Source: Microstegium vimineum
Taxonomy: Eukaryota; Streptophyta; Magnoliopsida; Poales; Poaceae
Direction: 5' to 3'
Length of the DNA stretch: 64,000 nt
Assembly: GCA_022036555.1 (NCBI GenBank)
Contig: CM039120.1
Coordinates: forward strand, 28,270,991-28,334,990
The notes under the pieces were generated by a model. The model ran no database searches and was not told the origin of the DNA. It was given only the letters and a program-made list of their open reading frames with translations. Every line of letters starts with the position of its first letter. Position 1 is the first letter of the stretch. Positions 34,645 through 45,540 of this stretch are shown in pieces. A program made the translations under genes and the position numbers.

Positions 34645-35688
34645 TGTTGACACAAAAAGCGTCAGGATCTGCGAACACCTCGGGCTTATACCCGAATTCG
34701 ATATCCGAGGGCGTGCCAGTCGATTTGACCAGTTAATCGACAAGGACGATAAACAGAACAAGATCTGAACTAGACAACGGCGATGCGCCCAGATGTCAAG
34801 GCTCAAACCTGATCAGGATAACTAGAGTAGAGCTGAACGAGACGACAGCGATGCGCCCGGACGTCAAGGCTCAGATAACTCAAAACGCGGAACTTGCAAG
34901 GGTTGACGGAGGTGGATGAGATGTAGCCCGTCGAAACTTGAAGAACTCGTAGATAAACTAATACCTAATGCGGTAAAGATAAATTGCTGGAAAGGTAAAT
35001 AAGATAAAAAGTAATTGATATGTTTGATATGCTTGGATATATTTTTCACGTGGCTCTTGGACACATATTTATACTCCCGTATGGGGAGTTGTACACGGAT
35101 ACAACTTGTACCTTCCTAAACAAAACTCCTATTCTTAGGGAAATAACTGACTCGTGCAAGAGTCGGACCCAAACAATAACAATCTTTTCCTAAACAGACT
35201 CTTCTACTATTAAGGAAATAAAACGACTCGTGCAAGAGTCAGACTCAAACTTCTATAATAATACTGGTATAAGATCACCAGTTTCCTTATGTCTTCTCTT
35301 CGATGAAACTTTCCATCGGCAGACTTCTTTCAATCTGCAACCTCCTTCTATTGCCATCGGTAACTCTCCGCTGACACTAGCCACATCATCCTGCTTCCAT
35401 CGGCAGCATCTACCATTCATTGGCAACAGCCTTTAGCTCTCATCGGTAATGCTTCCTTATCTTCATCGGCAACAACTTCTCTACTCTCATCGGCAAGCTG
35501 ACCTTTGCCTTCATCAACAGTGCCCTCCTGCCTCCATCGGCAACAAGTCTGTCTTCATCAGCAACATTCTTGCCTTTATCGGCAATCTGACCAGTGATAT
35601 CCCAATGCCGATAAAGAACAGCAACCAGCCTCTTGCCGATCGGCACAATCCTTAGATCATATTGACGTGCCAAAAAACAGTGTCAACA
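34645..35688 (-). repeat. solo LTR of an unidentified retrotransposon
   Basis: A 1,044-bp insertion between the A2 protease and integrase, flanked by CCGTC (34640-34644 and 35689-35693). Its ends are TGTTGACACTG (minus strand, 35688) and TGTCAACA (34645 side). There is no internal region. Its U3 part (about 35310-35600) holds some eleven copies of CATCGGCAA-like words. The family is not identified beyond being an LTR element. Confidence 0.85.
35066..35073 (-). promoter_or_regulatory. TATA box in the 1.04-kb solo LTR
   Basis: On the minus strand it reads TATAAATA within GGGAGTATAAATATGTGTCC, about 615 bp from the LTR start. The position fits a U3/R border and sets the orientation. Confidence 0.7.
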
Positions 35689-35939
35689 CCGTCATCAAGG
35701 AGTTGCGAAACCGAAAGAAGGTTAAAATGCAAATTCGCAATCAAAGCAACATCCTTGACCACAAAAGAAGAGTTGACTCGGATCGACTCTCGGGAGATAA
35801 CCTTACGTTTACTCTTGTCCCCGAGTGTGATATACTCGGTGTGGTGCACGGGGTCGAGGCTGGAGAACCACTTGGCACTTCTAGTCATATGGCGTGAGCA
35901 TCCAGAATCCACAAGCCAAATCTCCTCCAATCCTCCTTC
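35689..35939 (-). pseudogene. A2 protease (interrupted)
   Basis: EEIWLVDSGCSRHMTRSAKW carries the DSG active site, followed by YITLGDKSKRKVISRE and NLHFNLLSVSQLLDDG. The frame runs into the 1.04-kb solo LTR at 35688 and resumes at 34644 (FEVSFKPNLSQILDS). Without the insertion this part of the frame would be open. Confidence 0.85.
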
Positions 35940-37493
35940 CTACATCAATAAAAAGACATAGGGTGAGCAAACGGTGTAACACTGGGTTAGTAAACTATGA
36001 AGGATACCAGTGTTGTCCCATTTGCCCAAAGAATGGGTTAGGAGAAAAACCAAACATCTCATGCCCCACAGAGGGATAACGATCACCACGATAGGGAAAA
36101 CGTGGTCCGCTAGAGAAGGGAGGAGTGAAGCCACCGCCACGAGGCCCATAGTCGTATGGGTCATGACCGGTACCCCGCCGGGCACAACCACCATGTGGTC
36201 TAGCCTCCTGAGGCCTAGCACCTTGAGGTATTGTACCTCTAGGCCTAGTAGTGCGCCTTCGAACTTCCGGTTCACGCACCCCAACTGGTGGGTGGTACAT
36301 GTCCCGGTTGTTCAAGTCAAACTGCCTCCGATCATCTCTCTTCCTCCTATAGCAAAACTCAGCCAAATGCCCATCCTGCTCAAAATACTCACAATGGTAC
36401 CTTACCGCACTCTTGGTAGGCACTCTCTTGTTGGGTTGGGTGGCTCTAGCTTTCTTAGGGAGGGGATCACTAGAGATGTCTCGCATTGTGTCAAGTGGGT
36501 TGCGAAGATGGTTCGGTTTGGCAATCCACACTTGCTTCTATGGAGTGGTTTTGGGTGGCTGTTCAAACACACCTCCTCTCATAGGAAACTCAGAGGGGTT
36601 GGTAGGCTTAGGTGGAGTGATCTTGGTAAGCTTAGGAGTTGTGGTGGGTTTCTCATTCTCGCTCAAACCACAGCACTCACCGATCTTACCGAACATGCTA
36701 TCATCCTTCCCACCTATAGCAAAGCCTACTCCCGTGCTGCTAGCCCTTTTGCATTGGCTAAGCATCATCCCCAACTGTGGCTCTCGGCAAGACACCCAGC
36801 TCAAGATGGACTGAAGGTATGTGTTTTCTTCCTCGGTACACATCTTGTCGTGTCTGCACGATGCGATCTCAAGCTCCAAAGCCTCAAAGCGATCCGACTC
36901 TCTAGTGCTATCTGAGCTGACCTTCTCTAACATAGCGATCCTAGCATCCTTATGTGCAAGCTCAGAACACAAGCCTAAACAAGACTTGCACACACCATGT
37001 AAGCTAGGCCTAGCCTTCAGCTCACTGACCTCCTCAAGTAGAGTGCCATACTTGTCCTAGAGAGTGACAAGACTAGACATGTGAATGGCGCAAGAATCAC
37101 ACTCTACCTCCTCGGTAACCACCACAGACACCTTAGCATAATCGAAGCACGCTAAGGTACTTCGCCTTGAAGTCATTCCTCTCACAAGCGGCACGCTTGA
37201 GCAATGCATATTGACTCATCAAGGTGTCGTTCAGAGACTCAATCTCGAGAGAGGGACTCGACAGTGGGTGATACCTCGGGTGTGTCAGAGTCGTAGTCGT
37301 AGTGGGGTCCATCCTTGCGCTTGCCGACCTTTCCTTCTTCAATCGTCATGGTGCAAAAGCCACCGTTCTTCGCGTCGGTGTAGAAGCATAGGTCGTTGAG
37401 CTTGTCCTCAACCTTTCCCTTCGACTCATCATCGCTTGAAGAAGCACCTCTGTCAGAGGAGGCATCGATGTCGCTGAGGGAGGCGAGGAAGGC
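35940..37493 (-). pseudogene. A2 gag, C-terminal region (broken)
   Basis: The order matches A1: after the gag TGA come the acidic SSSDDESKGKVEDKL segment and ESLNDTLMSQYALLKRAA. A coiled-coil-like stretch (ARIAMLEKVSSDSTRESDRFEALELEIAS) follows, then NPLDTMRDISSDPLPKKARA, a zinc-knuckle-like VRYHCEYFEQDGHLAEFC whose second Cys is Phe, and a Pro/Arg/Gly-rich tail (GGGFTPPFSSGPRFPYRGD). Several frame changes separate the blocks. Antisense open frames of up to 301 residues over this part are shadows. Confidence 0.75.
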
Positions 37494-38510
37494 TCAGTGC
37501 TTGGCCTTCACCTTGTCGATTACCTTCTTGGAGGACCTTCGGTGGTAGCCGCCCTTGGGCTTGTGCTTGTCCACGAAGTGGTGCTCATGCTTTTCCTTGC
37601 GCTTGGTGAAGTCACCCGCAGCTTTCTTGGGACAGTTTGCGATGAAGTGATCCTCATCACCGCAATGGTAGCACCCCTTGGCCAAGCCACCACGTCGTCG
37701 GTTCAAACGATTTTTGTGGAACCGTGAGAACCTAGTGATGACTAGGGCCAGCTTGTCATCTCCAAGAGCCTCCACTTGCTCCTCTGTCATAGAAATCAAA
37801 GACAAAGCAAACAAGGAGTGTGAAGGGTCAGAGGAGGAAGAAGACGTACCACCGGGGCCAGAAACCAACGCCATAGATGGTTTCAACGGGTTTTCAAGCT
37901 TGGCCCTGGTCTGGTAGTCAATCTCCGAGGACTTGAGCTTGTTGAACAGCTCGTCCACGGTTAGGGCATCATAGCCCGGTGACTCCTGAATGGCAGCCAC
38001 CTTCATCTCCCATACCTTCCGATTAAGAGCATGCAAAAGCTTGATAGCCATCTCATGATCATCATAAGGCAAGTTGGCTCGATTAGTATGCATCTTGTTG
38101 ACGATAGATTGGAAGCGAGTGAACATCCCACCAACAGATTCACCGACCAACTGGGCAAAGTTCTCGTACTCTCTACGGTACGTGTCAAAGAGTTTAGACT
38201 TGATCTGAGGGTTGCCCTCATGATATCTCAAGAGTGTTTGCCAGATCTCCCGTGCAGTGGTGAGACTCAAAACCCGCTCAAACTCCGAAAGAGACAAACA
38301 AGAGAAGAGAATGATACGGGCTATTGCGTTTGACGCATTCTCCAAGACTTGGAGATCGATGATCCGAGCACCAAGAACCATGTAGTTCTCATTCTCACAA
38401 ATCTCCCAAAACTTCGTATCAAGCCCTTGGAGGTAAGCGGACATGCGCACGTTCCAATAAGAAAAGTTGGTTCCATCGAAGTAAGGAGGTTTACCAGCAC
38501 CTCGCTCCAT
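37494..38510 (-). CDS. A2 Gag, N-terminal part with intact zinc knuckle
   Basis: An uninterrupted frame from ATG at 38510 (MERGAGKPPYFDG) to TGA. The start is the first ATG after the primer site; the open frame reaches a little further upstream without another ATG. It contains the copia Gag body (FSYWNVRMSAYLQGLD, AREIWQTLLRYHEGNPQIKS, GESVGGMFTRFQSIVNKM, DALTVDELFNKLKSSEID) and an intact CX2CX4HX4C knuckle, CYHCGDEDHFIANC, near residue 285, followed by a Lys/His-rich tail. Gag packages element RNA in particles. The TGA after KVKAKH is shared with A1 and sequence similarity continues beyond it, so this is the front part of a longer ancestral Gag. Confidence 0.85.
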   Translation of the reverse strand: MERGAGKPPYFDGTNFSYWNVRMSAYLQGLDTKFWEICENENYMVLGARIIDLQVLENASNAIARIILFSCLSLSEFERVLSLTTAREIWQTLLRYHEGNPQIKSKLFDTYRREYENFAQLVGESVGGMFTRFQSIVNKMHTNRANLPYDDHEMAIKLLHALNRKVWEMKVAAIQESPGYDALTVDELFNKLKSSEIDYQTRAKLENPLKPSMALVSGPGGTSSSSSDPSHSLFALSLISMTEEQVEALGDDKLALVITRFSRFHKNRLNRRRGGLAKGCYHCGDEDHFIANCPKKAAGDFTKRKEKHEHHFVDKHKPKGGYHRRSSKKVIDKVKAKH

Positions 38511-38558
38511 GTCGCCTTCGCGGATCAAGAACCGTGTAAGGTGGATTGATCCTTAACC

Positions 38559-38571
38559 GGCTCTGATACCA
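38559..38571 (-). other. primer-binding site of A2
   Basis: On the minus strand it reads TGGTATCAGAGCC, the standard plant initiator tRNA-Met site, two bases from the LTR end. It is better preserved than in A1 (TGGTATCGAAGC). Confidence 0.88.
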
Positions 38572-38573
38572 AT

Positions 38574-40579
38574 TGAAGGACTGGAAACGGCGACCAGAGG
38601 GGGGGTGAATGGGATCCAAATAAAAATTCCTTTCGGAAGATCTTGACCCTTGTCCCAAGCACGACCCAAAGCACGAACAAGGCTCACGACCCACAAGAGG
38701 GTGGATGTTCTAAGAGATGTCCTAGGAACACAGCGGAGCTGGCCACGAACCTGGAGAAACAAACCGCAAGGAAAACAGAGAAGAACAACAAACAGAAACA
38801 GCCGTCGGACCACTCTGACAGGACCTCCGGACCATAGACCAGTGGTCCGGAGCCTTAGTCTGACTCTCTTCCTCGGAACTTTGAACGAACATAGTAAGCA
38901 CCAGACCTCCGGGCGACATGCTCCGGACTAGTCTGGTGATACCTCCGGACCAAGGAAGGTGGTCCGGTGCTCACTCCTGCTTCTGCGCAAAACAACACAG
39001 TAAGCCCCCAGCTTCCAGATGAGACCGTCGGACTACACCGTCGGACTAAGGCGAGTGGTTCGACGCGTGTCAGATCCCCTCAGCAGAGCCACCGGACCAC
39101 TCGTCAAAGGTCCAGAGCTCAAAAGACGAAAGGTCCGGAGGGTGGTCCGACGCCCCTTGCTGCTTGACATGAGAAAAGTCAAGACCACCGGACCACTTGC
39201 TGTGGTCCGAAGCTTAGGCTAAAGTCATCCGACACTCACAAGCAGAAAACTGTTCCTCGCGAAAACAGATTTCTCTCCATGAAATCTTCCCAAAACTCAA
39301 CCAAATTATCACCAATTGCAACCAAACTTTGTAGGCATGATCCTAGTGCAGTTGGGGAGCTATCCCGAAGAAATCATTGCTCAATTTGGAGAGAATAAAA
39401 GGGAACACTCAGATTTGGGGGAGAAGAGAGCAAAACAAAGAACACAACAAAGAATTCACCCGATCTACGCACTCGTGAGGTTTGAGGAGAATTCCTTCGG
39501 TGCAAAGATGCTCCTCACGATTACGAACAACTTGGTTCAAACAGATTTTGCAAAGCTACTCCGAACAAAGAGAAATCATCTTAGGAAAATGAGAGCAAAA
39601 GCAAAACTCGAAGAACACAAGCAACCGGGGACACTCGATCAAGAAACTAACTGTGCCATGGCACTCGGAGAGTCAGGCCTCCGATTCCCACCAAAGGATT
39701 CGAGTTCTTACAGAGGTTCGTGAAAGCAACCTAGGGATCTCATGAACTAGAGAGGGTAGAGAGAGAGTTGGGGCAAATGATTAGGGTTCAAGAGATAGGA
39801 TGAGGGATACCCCTTCACCCCCTACTTATCGGGCTTTAGCTATTTCCCAAATACCCCCTAGATACATTGAGTGAACTACCTAGCCTAAGCATTGCAGTCC
39901 AAGCTCCGGAAAATATCTCCCACATTTTGAATGGACGGCCCCGCTTCCTGTCGGGAGTTGCCGTCGCCTCGACGCGACCTCCAGGATTCCGCCACGTGCC
40001 ATCCCAGCTTCCTCGGAAGCTCCGCCTGGGTTTTGAGGCCCAAACCCAGGAAACCCGCCACCGGTAGCTTTGGGCTCAACTACCAAACCCCGAGTTTTGC
40101 GACCCAAACTCGGAAACCGATGCTGATGGTTTTGAGGCCGAAACCACCAAACCACTCAACGCGAGCCACCTTGTCTTCGCCCGGTCGGACTCTGAGTCCC
40201 CTGAGCCTCCGCTCGAGTCGTGCGTCTACCGTCTTGACTCGGCCGACTCGGTCTACCTCCATGTCTTCTCTCACTCACCGGTGCCAAGTACTAGCCACCA
40301 CAGCTAGTTCGCCGGCGCCCATGGTCCCTCAGTCCGAGCCCCGCTTCCGCCCTTCATTGCTCTCAGTCCATCGGCACGGCAAGCCTCTACTCGACCTTCT
40401 CCACGCCATTGACCACTGTCACTAGGCATAGCACCTGCACACCACAAGTCGATAGACAGGCACACGGATGCTTTCGCAAGAGGTTAGTATAACCGCTCCA
40501 ACTGAAATGCTCAAGTGTTGGTCAATCACTCATCATCAAAGCTGAACATACATGGGTACTTATCCACCATGTGTTCACA
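38574..40579 (-). repeat. A2 5' LTR
   Basis: A 2.0-kb LTR read on the minus strand from TGTGAACACATGG (40579) to CCAGTCCTTCA (38574). It is highly similar to 24453-26391. GTCCGGA/GTCCGAC words lie at about 38800-39240. Its right edge abuts the remainder of the A1 3' LTR. Confidence 0.92.
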
Positions 40580-40900
40580 CTGTTTGTTGCGTTGGTTTCG
40601 TAATCACGTAGGGAACTTGAGGAAACACTTGTGAGACCAGTTCTCATAAGTATTTTTTGGTGAGCCCTCTTCTCTTCTCTGTAGGGTTTGAGAGCCTCAC
40701 TTTCGGTGTCTTGGTTTTGAGTCTTTGGTATCCGAAAGATCTGTTGTACCTCTTGGTCATCCTCTCTAGGGTTGTGATCTTGCTGGTGGAGTAAGCTTGC
40801 TTGCTGGGGTTGTTTTTGGGAAGAGTGGCCCGAATATTTCGAGAGAAATTTGAGGCTCCCATTCACCCCCCCCCCTCTGGTCGCCGTTCTCGGCCCTTCA
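40580..40900 (+). repeat. A1 3' LTR, second part
   Basis: CTGTT (40580-40584) is the right target copy of A2. From there the sequence matches the A1 5' LTR end (12875-13204) through GTTGC, GTTTCGTAATCA and the TTCACCCCCCCC block to GGCCCTTCA at 40900. TCTTG at 40901-40905 closes the A1 insertion. Confidence 0.93.
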
Positions 40901-41273
40901 TCTTGTGTCTCATTGTCTCTCTCCGAGGATTTCTATTGTGATTGATTGACTACATATTGGTCTCCTCTCCATGTCGGTATAACCCTCCTATCTTGAGATT
41001 TGCATTACATTCTTTCATACATGCAAAGTACAGATTCTAGCTCTTTAGCTTGTGTAGTTTCCTCTAGTAGCTCTAGTTGTCTAGCTCTTGTGTGTGACTT
41101 AGGACATATCTTGCTAATAATTAGACTTGTTATAGGTGGCTTGCCGACCCTAGTAGTGCTAGTGCAAACTTGCTTTATGCCATGTTTTATTCTAACAAGT
41201 TTTCCTAAGTGTTGTTGTAGAATTTTTAATAGGCTATTCACCCCCCCCCCTCTATCCATTCTTAGACCTTTCA
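40901..41273 (+). repeat. B1 5' LTR, second part
   Basis: Continues 9567-11114 after the A1 insertion; TCTTG at 40901-40905 is the duplicated target. It matches the 3' LTR end (60889-61250) up to GACCTTTCA and includes a run of ten C in TTCACCCCCCCCCCTCTA. Confidence 0.93.
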
Positions 41274-41275
41274 AG

Positions 41276-41287
41276 TGGTATCGGAGC
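41276..41287 (+). other. primer-binding site of B1
   Basis: TGGTATCGGAGC lies two bases after the LTR end and differs by one base from the usual initiator tRNA-Met site. Confidence 0.85.
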
Positions 41288-41329
41288 TAGTACACCGTCT
41301 ACAAAGGCTTAACATCCCATGGTGTTAAA

Positions 41330-43372
41330 ATGGCTCATATAAACAACACCAAGAGGGCACGTATGTTTGATGGCACAAATTATAGCTATTGGAAGGCCTT
41401 GATGACCACCTATATCAAATCAATCAACCGGAAGATATGGTTGGTGGTCGACAAGAAGTTTGAGGTGGTGAATGAAGAGGCACCCATCGCGGCCGAAGAG
41501 GAGAAGCTCCAAAACAATGATATTGCCTTGAGTGCAATACATGAGGCAATCTCCAAGGAAGTCTTTGAGCAAATCAAAAACTTGGAGAGTGCTCATGAGG
41601 CTTGGAAGAATCTAGAAGAGTCATATGAATGGACTCAATCCATGAAGGGATCTAAGGCCTATATCTTGAAGGAGAAGTTTGCAAGCTTCAAGATGAAGTA
41701 AGATGAAAATGTGCCTGAGATGTTCAATAGGCTTGAGGTGCTTGTCAATGACCTCAAGTCACTTGGTGAGAAAGTGGAAGACAAGGATTTCTCATTCAAA
41801 TTTTTGAGGAACCTTCCCTCAAGATTTGAGATGCTTGTCACTCTATTGGTGAGGAGTGGATTGGACACAATGACACCAAACCATGTTCTTAGTGAGGTGA
41901 TTACCAATGACACCTTTAGAGATGACAAGGACAAGATGAGAGAAAACAAAGAGAAGAAGGATGATAAGAAGGAAGACAAGAAGAAGAGTGTGGCATTCAA
42001 AGCCACATCATCATCTAAGGGCAAAGCAAAGTGTGATGAATCAAGCAATGATCAATGCTCAATCAATAGTGATGAAGATGATGAAGAAGAGATGACCCTC
42101 TTTGTCAAGAAATTTGGTAAGTTCATGAAGAAGAAGGGTTATAGAGCTAGAAGGAAGAAGAACTTCTTCAAGAGCAAGAACAATGACAAGAGGTGTTTCA
42201 AGTGCAATAGCAAGGATCACTTCATTTTGGATTTCCCTCTTCATAGTGACAATGAAGATGAGAAGAAGGGCAAGAAGAAAGAAAAGAAAGAGAGCAAGAT
42301 GTTTCTCAAGAAGAGCAATAAGGGAGGCTCATATGTTGTCACTTGGGATAGTGATTCAAGTGATGATAATGAATCAAGTGATGATGAGAAGAGATCAAGC
42401 AAGAAGAAGGCTCTTGCAAGCATTATTATGAAGAACAAGATCTCTCTCTTTGACACTCTATCAACATGCTTCATGGCTCGGCCTACTAAGGTACAATCCG
42501 ATGATAAGTGTGACTCTAGTGATGATGATGATGGTGAACCCACTAAAGATGAATTAATTGACATGTTGGATGATGCTAAGACTCATTTTGACATTAAGAG
42601 AAAGGAGTGCAAACTATTGCGGAAAGAGCTCCAAGCTCTTAAGCAATCCTTTGATGAGCTCAATCTTTCTCATGAGAGGCTAGAGGTAGCCCATGAGAAG
42701 CTTGGCAAAGCTCACTCTAAGCTTGAAAAGGCTCACTCATCTCTTGTTGAGCAAAAGGAGAAAGAGCATGTTTCAACAAATAACATGGGAATAACTTGTG
42801 ATATAATCAATGAATCATTCTATGAACCCATCATCATCACCCCAACTAACCCTTCTTGTAGCACTTCTAACTCTACCTCTTATACTAGTGATGACTTCAC
42901 TTGTGATGCTTCACTAATGGTTGAGAATGAGACCCTTAAGAAGGAGGTTGGTAAGCTTACTCTAGCATTAGGCAATGCCTATGGTGGAGACGCCCGCTTG
43001 CCTAAGTTCTTGGGTAGCCAAAGGTTCTGCCTTTGCAAAGAGGGGCTTGGCTATACCCCCAAGAGAGGCAAGGTGGCCTTTGCAACTCCAAAGCCTCACT
43101 TTGTGAAGAGCAATGGTCGGTTTTGCTCTAGGTGCAAGCAAGTAGGGCATGATGAGCTACATTGCAAACTAAATCTAAGCAAGATAAAATTTACAAATGC
43201 ATCTATTCGCTTTGATTCTAGTTATTTGATTACCAAGGGCAAGAAAGGTGTGATAGCTAAGTTCATGGGTGCACCCAATGAGAGCTCAAAGAATAAAGCT
43301 ATTTGGGTACCTAAGTCCTTAGTCACTAACTTTGGAGGACCCAAGCAAGTATGGGTACCTAAGAAGAATTGA
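41330..43372 (+). pseudogene. B1 gag (one in-frame stop)
   Basis: A 680-codon frame from ATG 41330 (MAHINNTKRARMFDGTNYSYW) to TGA, interrupted only by TAA at 41699-41701 after FKMK. Blocks: Gag body (SAIHEAISKEVFEQIKNLES, FSFKFLRNLPSRFEMLV), a Lys/Glu-rich stretch, a first zinc knuckle CFKCNSKDHFILDF whose last Cys is Phe, acidic Ser/Asp repeats, a coiled-coil-like stretch (LRKELQALKQSFDELNLS and LGKAHSKLEKAHSSL), an intact second knuckle CSRCKQVGHDELHC and the end GGPKQVWVPKKN. Two knuckles and a long coiled coil are usual in SIRE-like Gag. Confidence 0.9.
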
Positions 43373-44690
43373 ATTGTTTTGTAGGTCAATTATAAAGCCG
43401 GAGGGAGGCATTGGGTGCTTGATAGTGGGTGCACTCAACATATGACCGAAGATTCAAGAATGTTCAACTCTATCAAGCAAAATGATTGCAATGGGATTGA
43501 ATCTATCACATTTGGTGACAATGGCAAAGGCAAGGTCAAAGGGCTTGGTAAGATTGCTATATCAAATGACATCAGCATATCAAATGTGTTGCTAGTAGAG
43601 AGCTTGAACTTCAACTTGCTATCTGTAGCTCAACTTTGTGATCTTGGTTTCAAATGCATCTTAGGAGTTGATGATGTAGAGATCATAAGTGTAGATGGCT
43701 CTAACTTGATATTCAAATGATTTAGATATGAGAATCTATACCTAGTTGACTTCAATGCTAGTGAAACCCAATTGTCAACTTGCTTGCTATCCAAATCTAG
43801 CATGTGTTGGTTATTACATAGAAGGCTTGGTCATGTTGGAATGAGGCAACTAAACAAGCTAGTCAAGCATGATCTAGTTAGAGGCTTGAAAGATGTGGTC
43901 TTTGAAAAAGATAAGCTATGTAGCTCTTGTCAAGCCGGGAAACAAGTTGGAAATACTCACCCTAGTAAGAGCATGATGAGTACTTGCAAACCTTTTGAGC
44001 TCTTACACATGGACTTGTTTGGACCAACTGCATATACAAGTATTGGTGGAAATAAGTATGGCTTTTTGATAGTTGATGATTTCACTAGATATTCATGGGT
44101 ATTATTTCTTAGTGACAAGAGTGAAAACTTTGATACATTCAAAATCTTTGTCAAGAGATGCCAAAATGAATTTGAAACAACTATCAAAAGAGTGAGACGT
44201 GACAATGGTAGTGAGTTCAAGAACACAAGAGTTGATGAGCTATGTGATGAATATGGAATCAACAATCAATTCTCGGCCAAGTATACACCTCAATCAAATG
44301 GGCTTGTTGAGAGGAAGAATAGGACACTCATTAATTGATATGGCAAGATCTATGCTTAGTGAATACAATGTGAGTTATTATTTTTGGGCCAAAGCTATCA
44401 ACACGGCTTGCTATTATAGCAATCGGCTTTATTGTCACAAGATGCTTGAGAAGACACCTTATAAGCTATTAAATGGAAGAAAGCCAAATATTGCATACTT
44501 TAGGGTATTTGGATGCAAATGCTATATCTTGAAGAAAGGTGCCAGATTGAGAAAAATTGAGAAGAAATGTGATGAAGGCTTCCTACTTGGCTACTCAACT
44601 ACAAGCAAAGCTTATAGAGTATGGAATCTTACTCATGGCATAGTTGAGGAGGTACATGATGTTGAGTTTGATGAAACAAATGGATCTTAA
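43373..44690 (+). pseudogene. B1 protease and integrase (broken)
   Basis: HWVLDSGCTQHMTEDSRMF is the protease site and ITFGDNGKGKVKGLGKIAIS follows. A TGA stands after GSNLIFK (43718-43720). The integrase zinc motif (LHRRLGHVGMRQLNKLV, CSSCQAGK) and core (LLHMDLFGPT, VRRDNGSEF, SNGLVERKNRTL) are intact up to a one-base frameshift near 44330. The rest (MARSMLSEYN, NTACYYSNRLY, VFGCKCYILKKG, VEFDETNGS) is in another frame and ends at a TAA (44688-44690). Confidence 0.9.
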
Positions 44691-45540
44691 GATGAGAATA
44701 TCAACCATGATGATGTGAGAGGTGAATCATTGGCCAATGCAATGAAGAACATGGATATTGGGGACATTAGTCCGAAGCAAGTGGATGATGAGCAAGATAG
44801 TGACTATCAAGTGAATCCTTCATCCAATGAGCAACTAAGTGAAAATCAAGCTAGCTCATCCTCTCCAACTCAAGATCAACAAGAGGCTAGTTCATCATCT
44901 CAATCCAATGACCAACCAAGTACAAGCAATCAACTTCCAACACTCCAACCTACATCTATTGCAAAGGACCATCCTTTGGATCATATTATTGGAGATATCA
45001 CAAGAGGTGTACAAACAAGATCAAGATTGGCTTCATTTTGTGAACACTACTCTTTTGTATCATCTATTGAGCCAACCAAGATTGAAGAGGCTTTGCAAGA
45101 TATTGATTGGGTGAATGCTATGCATGAAGAGCTCAACAAATTCACAAGAAATCAAGTTTGGGAGCTAGTTGAGAGACCAAAGAACCACAATGTCATTGGC
45201 ACTAGATGGGTCTTTAGAAAGAAGCAAGATCAAGGTGGAATAGTGGTGAGAAACAAAGCAAGACTAGTTGTACAAGGGTACACTCAAGTAGAGGGTCTTG
45301 ACTTTGGAGAAACATATGCACCAGTGGCAAGGCTAGAAGCAATAAGGATTCTATTGGCTTATGCTTGTGCTCACAACATCAAGTTCTATCAAATGGATGT
45401 GAAGAGTGCATTTCTCAATGGGTACATCAGTGAATTGGTATTTGTTGAGAAACCACCCGGTTTTGAAGATGACAAGAAACCCAACCATGTGTACAAGCTA
45501 AGGAAGGCATTATATGGCTTGAAGCAAGCTCCTATGAGAG
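44691..45540 (+). pseudogene. B1 linker and reverse transcriptase, first part
   Basis: After the TAA the same frame continues through a Ser/Gln/Pro-rich linker into reverse transcriptase: WVNAMHEELNKFTRNQVW, RWVFRKKQDQGG, FGETYAPVARLEAIRILLA, MDVKSAFLNGYISELVFVEKPPGFE and LRKALYGLKQAP. About ten bases are missing at about 45533, where relatives encode PRAWYERL, and this shifts the frame. Confidence 0.9.

Larger units (their letters stand above)
24453..40579 (-). mobile_element. SIRE-like copia element A2 with two solo LTR insertions
   Basis: A minus-strand Copia-A element inserted into the 3' LTR of its sister A1. It has both LTRs (24453-26391 and 38574-40579), polypurine tract, gag, protease, integrase, reverse transcriptase, RNase H and primer site in the usual order. 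Target copies are CCGTT and CTGTT, differing by one transition. A Tekay-like solo LTR (29920-33543) and a 1.04-kb solo LTR (34645-35688) interrupt the coding region. Without them it is about 11.5 kb. Gag is the best preserved gag in the window; pol is broken. Confidence 0.93.
11115..40900 (+). mobile_element. SIRE-like copia element A1 with nested guests
   Basis: A plus-strand Copia-A element inserted into the B1 5' LTR. Ends TGCGAACACATGG and GGCCCTTCA; perfect 5-bp duplication TCTTG at 11110-11114 and 40901-40905. Own parts: 5' LTR 11115-13204, gag-pol about 13249-20060, a long 3' noncoding region to 22732, and a 3' LTR split into 22733-24452 and 40585-40900 by A2. An Angela-like solo LTR sits in the integrase and a Mutator-like element in the 3' noncoding region. 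About a dozen differences are visible in the first 200 bp of the two LTRs, so the insertion is not recent. Confidence 0.93.

Noticed and set aside
35310..35600. CRISPR-like array of CATCGGCAA units
   Set aside because: The units are about 9 bp and degenerate, spacing is irregular, it lies in a plant LTR and there are no cas genes.
36010..36915. 301-residue plus-strand open frame over A2 gag (and the 289-residue one over 14682-15551 in A1)
   Set aside because: Both are antisense to the gag C-terminal region, recur only because the gag sequence recurs, and their residues make no known domain.
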